Assembly: GCA_014898415.1 (NCBI GenBank)
Contig: RCTD01000005.1
Location: 1,798,001-1,862,000 of the forward strand
Origin: Stromatinia cepivora
Lineage: Eukaryota; Ascomycota; Leotiomycetes; Helotiales; Sclerotiniaceae
DNA length: 64,000 nucleotides
Reading direction: 5' to 3'
A program made the translations under genes and the position numbers. The first letter of the stretch is position 1; each line of letters begins with the position of its first letter. Under the pieces are notes generated by a model. The model did not search any database. It was given only the letters and a program-made list of their open reading frames with translations, and had not been told where the DNA came from. This document shows, piece by piece, positions 58,917 through 64,000 of this stretch.

Positions 58917-59386
58917 CTCTATCCTAAACAAAAACCCCAAATTTAACAATATACACATACACATACCATCTCCATTTCTCTCTCAACTTCCCCCGCCTTC
59001 CCTTTCCCTCCCAATATTACACAACCAATATTCCACAACCAATTTTCCACATCCAACAATCCCTACCGAATTCACAAATATTGAATACACAAACATACAA
59101 GCACCATACCCTACCCAAGCACCCAATCCTCCACCCCCCCCCACAAATCCATATACCTTCTCTACCCCCCAAACCCACCCACTCATCTAAGCCTCCTTTT
59201 CTCTCTACTCCCCATTCTCTACCCACAGATTTCCCTTCCCTATTTTCTATAAACCCAACTATATCCCTCCTTTTAAATATCTCGATTATAAATCCCCTAC
59301 AAATAGTATTGAAAACCCTCAAATATTTTATACCTCTCTTCTCCTCCTCCTCCTCCGCCCCTAAATCCCCCTCCTCTCCTCTCCTA

Positions 59387-59477
59387 TTCATCCATCCATC
59401 CATCCATCCATCCATCCATCCATCCATCCATCCATCCATCCATCCATCCATCCATCCATCCATCCATCCATCCATCC
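59387..59477 (+). repeat. (CATC)n microsatellite
   Basis: About 22 perfect CATC units. Confidence 0.97.
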
Positions 59478-60643
59478 TCGAATAAAAAAACTAAGATTTA
59501 AATGTTTACATACTCAAATATATAATCTCATTTGTATTGATGAAGTGGAGGTGGAGGGGTAAATAATACGCGAGCGAGCAACCTTAGATATCCTTATAGT
59601 AATAGGGGAAGAAGGGATACCGGATATGAATTGCATATATTCCTATTTCCTATCGTTATTCATTGAATTCTTCGTACTCGCACTCCTAAGGCTTACATCC
59701 ATCACGCGAAGGTATAGGCAACCACATTCACAAATCAATCACTCAGCAGAAGTCCTAAAAATGATCTCAAAAAGAATGGTATTTCATATTGCTACAAATA
59801 TATCCTCAACACCACACATCTCATCCTATCTTATCCATCCATTCGCCACATCCTCATCCACCACCACCGCATAATCGCACACCCCATCAAAACTTCATCC
59901 CCGATGTGTAACCCCTCAAATTCTTCCTCACCATCTCCCTCAAATCCACACACCATATCCCCCATCCCAAACTGGTATTTCCGCCAAATCTGATCAACAG
60001 GTTCCTATTCCTATTCCTATCCCTATATCCCCCACCCTCAAAAACGACTGCAAATAAAAAGGAGAGTAATAAAACCCAGGCATATAATCGTATCACAATT
60101 CCCATTGACCATTCCATCCCCAGAAAGAACAAGGGAAAAAAGTCCAAACATATATCCCTAATCCATTTCACCTCCATCCTATGAAAGATCCTCCCTTTCC
60201 CTTCGAGAAAGGCATCCTATCCTCACTCCTCTTCATCAACTTCGGTAATTTTAAGACAATGAATCGAAGAAAATTCCTCATCAAATTCAAAAAATTCCTC
60301 AACATCAAATAATGTAAGAGAATGTGACGGAAAATCCAATCGCGAAAAAAAGGAATCCCCCAAAAACGAAAGACAAGAAAAAGAAATCGCTATATCAAAT
60401 GAAGGTCAACCATGAGACTAAAAGGTCAAAAAGTTCCTCCAATATTAAATAAGAATTTGTTTCTCAGAAAAATATTCATCATCTTCGTAAAATCCGACAC
60501 TAAAAAAGAGAAACCCAATTCCCCGTGTCAAAATATGCACAATGTTGAATGCAATATCAAATTGTTTCTTTTGTTCAACAAGTTAAAGTAGAGATCGAAT
60601 AATCAAAAAATTGGGATCTACCCAAATTGATGATTTGATCATC

Positions 60644-62290
60644 TTAAAAGATGGAACTTTTACGTTTCTCAGCGCTAGTAAGAACAAGCATTGGTGCTTT
60701 CTTTTGAACATCAGCCGTTTCAGGCTTCTTTCCACCATTCTTAAAAACAGCAGCAAAACTACCACCAGTTTGTTCATCACCAGAAACACTCTCAGCAGTG
60801 AATGAATCAACTGAGATAACTGATTTCATCTCAAGAGAGTTTTGTCGTGAACTAGGTCTATTAGAACCAATAGCACCATGTTGAGATGTGCGAGAACTTG
60901 GACTTGGACGACCTGAAAGACTTCCACTTCCACTACGACCAGAATCCGAATCATTATCATCAGTTGAGAATGATATTTGACCATGTTCTGATACAGGTGA
61001 CATGCTACCTGATGCGCTGCCTGGTGCTCTTCGACGTTCTAAACCAGCACGAACAAGGTTATGAACAGCACTTCGACGAGTTCGAGTAGCAAAGTTCTTG
61101 GAACCTTCAAACTTTGCAGTCGGTTTGGCTTTCAATTCTTCAATAGGTGGTGGACCTCTTGGTTGTCTAACTGGATGTTCACCAGCACGTCCTGCACCTG
61201 GACCAAATCCTACTTGAGTTGGAGTACCTGAGAAAGTGGATTTTGGTAATCCAGCAATTTTTGGACCATCTAATGAAATCTCACCAGACATAGACATAGC
61301 CATCGATTTTGAATTTCGATGTCCTCTACGGAAAGCACCAGCAGATGGTGGTGGTAAAGGAGCATGATCTTGTGGTGGTGATGCTGATTTCTTTGGTGGA
61401 CTAATTGATCTAGTGAAAGTTGGTGTATCAGATGGTGGTGGTGGAGAGACTTGAAATCTGGGTGTGCCAGGTTGTTGTGGTGGAGAATAGCTAATTCTTT
61501 GTTCGTTTGGTGACTCGGTATATTGTTGACCACTATTATCCATGAAATAGGTTTGTTGTCCAGTCATTGGGTTGTAATATGAATAAATACCGGGTTGAGC
61601 TCCCACGACAGGTGTAATGATTGGTTGCATGTTTTGTTTCATTTGCTGTTGATGGTACATTCCCATATTTTGTGGAGTGATGGGAGGAGTTGAATATTGT
61701 TGTCCATTCAAATTCATTCCTTGCATTTGTTGAGCGGCAGCTTGAACACTCATCAATTGTTGTTGAAGACGTTGTTGTTGTTCTGCCAGATATAAATTTG
61801 TAGCAACAAGTTGAGCATACAAATTTGGATCCATTCCATCGTGTCCATCATCAATGTGAATCTCAGGTGGCGAAAGAATTTGTTCGGGAACTGAATACAT
61901 TTGATGTTGATTCATTTGATGATTTCCTTGATTGAAGGAAGCATATCCAGAAGTCTTTGGTCCATTATCGGCATATCTGCTAGAGTTCAATCCACTGTTT
62001 CCAGTGTTGTGTTGAACTTGAGTAGGTGGAGCAGTTGATGGAAAGTTGGCAGAAGTAGCAGATTTTGGTGCAGTTCTTAAACCTGCAAGTAAATGAGAAC
62101 GAGATGTTCTTGGAGTTGGTGCACCATTATCTTGAGAATCAAGAGTTTTGTTGGTGGGTTCGAAGGAGAGACGTTTAATGTTGGGACCATTCGCAGCTCT
62201 TCTAGCAGCGAAACCAGCAACTGGCATACCCAAACCATTATTGGAAGGGAAGTTGTTATAAGACATCTGAGCAAGACCGCCTGCGTCCAT
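60644..62290 (-). CDS. large disordered protein, unrecognised
   Basis: Single exon, 548 aa, low in Cys and Trp. N-terminal motif GFAARRAANGPNIKRLSFEP, then a Gln-rich stretch (LAEQQQRLQQQLMSVQAAAQ), proline-rich repeats (YSPPQQPGTP, PPPPSDTPTF) and RRGHRNSKSMAMSMSGEISL. It also has a conserved-looking basic block, PPPIEELKAKPTAKFEGSKN followed by FATRTRRSAVHNLVRAGLER, then a Ser-rich tail ending EKRKSSIF. The ordered-looking basic block suggests a conserved fungal family, possibly RNA-binding or scaffold-like (inference only). The start at 62290 (MDAGGLAQMSYNNF) follows AAA and the stop is followed by AT-rich 3' DNA. An ATG in another frame lies just upstream. Confidence 0.75.
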   Translation of the reverse strand: MDAGGLAQMSYNNFPSNNGLGMPVAGFAARRAANGPNIKRLSFEPTNKTLDSQDNGAPTPRTSRSHLLAGLRTAPKSATSANFPSTAPPTQVQHNTGNSGLNSSRYADNGPKTSGYASFNQGNHQMNQHQMYSVPEQILSPPEIHIDDGHDGMDPNLYAQLVATNLYLAEQQQRLQQQLMSVQAAAQQMQGMNLNGQQYSTPPITPQNMGMYHQQQMKQNMQPIITPVVGAQPGIYSYYNPMTGQQTYFMDNSGQQYTESPNEQRISYSPPQQPGTPRFQVSPPPPSDTPTFTRSISPPKKSASPPQDHAPLPPPSAGAFRRGHRNSKSMAMSMSGEISLDGPKIAGLPKSTFSGTPTQVGFGPGAGRAGEHPVRQPRGPPPIEELKAKPTAKFEGSKNFATRTRRSAVHNLVRAGLERRRAPGSASGSMSPVSEHGQISFSTDDNDSDSGRSGSGSLSGRPSPSSRTSQHGAIGSNRPSSRQNSLEMKSVISVDSFTAESVSGDEQTGGSFAAVFKNGGKKPETADVQKKAPMLVLTSAEKRKSSIF

Positions 62291-64000
62291 TTTGATGTTT
62301 TATACAATTGAAAGTGGTATCGTGGGTTTGAGTTTGAAAGAAGGATTCGTAGATTCGTAAATGTCGATTATTGAAGGGAATGTTATCGATTTGACGTGTT
62401 TTTTCGTGTAAGGATGGGATTATCAGGTCGACCTGAGTGAGTAAAGGACGTGAATTGTATTAGATAAATTAAGATAAATCGAAAAGAATATTATCGATTC
62501 GTAATGTACGTAAAGTTGGAAGATTTTCAATGGAATTATGTTGTTTTGCTTTGTAAAATGTAATTCTTTTAGAAAGAAGCTCGAAGGTTGTGGTGGTGAG
62601 ATGAGGTGGAAAAAATAGGCAAGCCTTTTTTTGACACAAATCGTAGAAGAGGATGGTGAATTTGTGCGTGAAGTGTAAAGTTTTATCGAAATGATTCTTC
62701 TCGAAGATGTGAAGGGTATTTTGTGTAAATGAAGAATAACTTTTTGATGGTGAATCCAAGAAAAGGTTTGATTAATTCAAAGAACAAAAAAACCTGGAAA
62801 AATCCGAAAATGTGTTGTAGATGAGATGAGATTGAATTTTTTCGGTCGCAGACTGATAAGAATGGCCTGGCCTTCTTTAACTAAGTTTTTTTTTCGACGA
62901 TGATGAAGAAGAGTTGGTGTTCGTGTTCGTTTTGATGGAATATTACAGAGTATCTATTGAATTTGTTGTATGTAGTATCTCTATTTGGATGAAGGACGAT
63001 AATTGATAAAAAAGAATCGATTCAATTGAAGAAGGAAGTATCTCGAAGAAAGTCAAAAAAGATAACAATGTCGTATGTGAAAATATTTGATTGAGAAGGA
63101 AGTCTCGAACTGAAGAAATAAAGTAAATTTTTCTTAGGAAGGATTGTCAAGTACTTTAAATTCTTTTTAAGAGAAATAAATAAATGAAATTGAGAAAAAA
63201 TTGATGCGTTTTTTGTGTGCGTGTGTGGATGTGGAGATATAAGAGAAGGTCTGGGTGGATGATATGGATGAGTGGAATGATCGTGAGTGGATGAGTGGGT
63301 GAGTGGATGAGTGGGTGAGTGGATGAGTGGGTGAGTGGATGAGTGGGTGAGTGGATGGATAGATGAGTGGATGGATAGATGGATAGATGGATAGATGGAT
63401 AGATGGTGGTGGGTGGATTGAGGAGTTATGTGTGAATGGTCGAGTGAAGGTAGGTGCGCACAGTAGCGTAAAATGTATAAATGTATATATGTAAATAAAG
63501 TACCTAGTAATTAAGTTGTTCTGGTTCAAGGTCCAAGGTCCAAGGTCCAAAGTCCAAAGTCCAATTGTCCAATGTCAAGGTCCAAAGGCCGAGAGTAGAA
63601 GAAAAGTACCAAGGGCTGTGCGTATTTTCGTTGAAATGGTATAGCGTTGTGGAGAAAAGAGAAAGGATAATCCAATCCAATATCCAATCCAAAAAATGCC
63701 TTGAATTAACTCGAAAATTCAATGTGGAAAGCTCTATTCAATCAATAAAGAGCGAATGGAATGATAGGTAGTGATATTTATCGATTTAAACGCGCAAAAG
63801 GCGAATAGAAGAGGCGAATTACGCGGAATGAAAAGAGAGAAAAAGGAAGAAAGAGTATTTCAATAGAATTAATCAAGACAGGATGAAAGAAATCCTTTTG
63901 GAATTAAATCTTTGATTGTTCTCTTCTTTATATCGATCAAGAGTTTTTAAGAAGAGATCGGAGGAAGAGGGGATGGAAGTGAAAGTAGATCTTTTGATGA
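62291..64000. other. upstream region of the disordered-protein gene
   Basis: AT-rich and AG-rich on the plus strand (so CT-rich in the direction of the gene), probably promoter and long 5' leader. Contains a minisatellite at 63248-63412 and a short repeat of AGGTCCAA at about 63526-63562. No gene is supported. Confidence 0.5.
63248..63412 (+). repeat. minisatellite, unit near GAGTGGATGAGTGGGT
   Basis: Repeats of a 16-bp unit at 63288-63350, changing into GGATAGAT units at 63355-63405. Confidence 0.9.

Larger units (their letters stand above)
57232..60643. other. intergenic region, about 3.4 kb, repeat-rich
   Basis: Contains G-rich DNA (57590-57740), the small ORF at 57949, three pyrimidine-rich tandem repeats (listed) and AT-rich DNA up to the 3' end of the next gene. 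The long ORFs at 58154-58523 and 59017-59485 are translations of repeats. Confidence 0.6.

Noticed and set aside
59017..59485. ORFs over the (CATC)n run
   Set aside because: Repeat artefact on both strands.

Overview
The window reads as nuclear DNA of a filamentous ascomycete, most likely a leotiomycete of the Botrytis/Sclerotinia type (inference). The evidence is AT-rich DNA, short GT-AG introns of about 46-110 bp with CTAAC/CTGAT-like branch points, genes on both strands with long UTRs, many microsatellites, and fungal families such as WetA, a TRP-like/Flc channel, DUF3433, a Mid2-like sensor and Zn(II)2Cys6 regulators.

Layout. 1-958: 5' part of an alpha/beta hydrolase on the minus strand, with a one-base frameshift. 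2932-4475: a three-exon gene of unknown function. 4.5-10.0 kb: gene-poor, repeat-rich. 10.0-12.3 kb: TRP-like/Flc membrane protein. 13.5-15.2 kb: HAS1 DEAD-box helicase. 15.9-17.9 kb: mitochondrial acyl-CoA thioesterase. 18.6-21.3 kb (minus): DUF3433 membrane protein with a homopolymer frameshift. 23.2-25.0 kb (minus): conidiation regulator wetA. 26.2-27.2 kb: a small coiled-coil ORF and a 53-residue microprotein too short for usual gene finders. 27.7-28.7 kb (minus): succinate dehydrogenase assembly factor 2. 29.7-33.8 kb (minus): UPF1-like SF1 helicase pseudogene with several frame breaks. 33.8-39.5 kb: gene-poor. 39.5-40.9 kb: Mid2-like Ser/Thr-rich single-pass protein. 43.3-45.3 kb: S-(hydroxymethyl)glutathione dehydrogenase with a 15-nt micro-exon. 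55.0-57.2 kb: Zn(II)2Cys6 regulator. 60.6-62.3 kb (minus): large disordered protein.

The most interesting region is 45.9-52.1 kb. Five small genes lie head to tail on the minus strand. They are too divergent to see as a family from the long ORFs alone. After splicing a short 3' intron, every copy ends in a tiny last exon with a CaaX prenylation box: CSIM, CLMM, CLMM, CLMM and CLMV, four of them with another Cys just upstream. Starts (MSSS/MSTS/MSTP), an N-x-x-F-like block before the intron, 3' flanks and a GAGTC-rich upstream block are also shared. This looks like a tandemly amplified, fast-diverging family of disordered, probably farnesylated membrane-anchored proteins. A decayed zinc-cluster regulator lies directly upstream of the array. 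The function is unknown; I could not search databases.

The other genes are mostly housekeeping (ribosome assembly, respiration, formaldehyde detoxification, acyl-CoA turnover) or developmental and cell-surface genes, with no operon-like logic.
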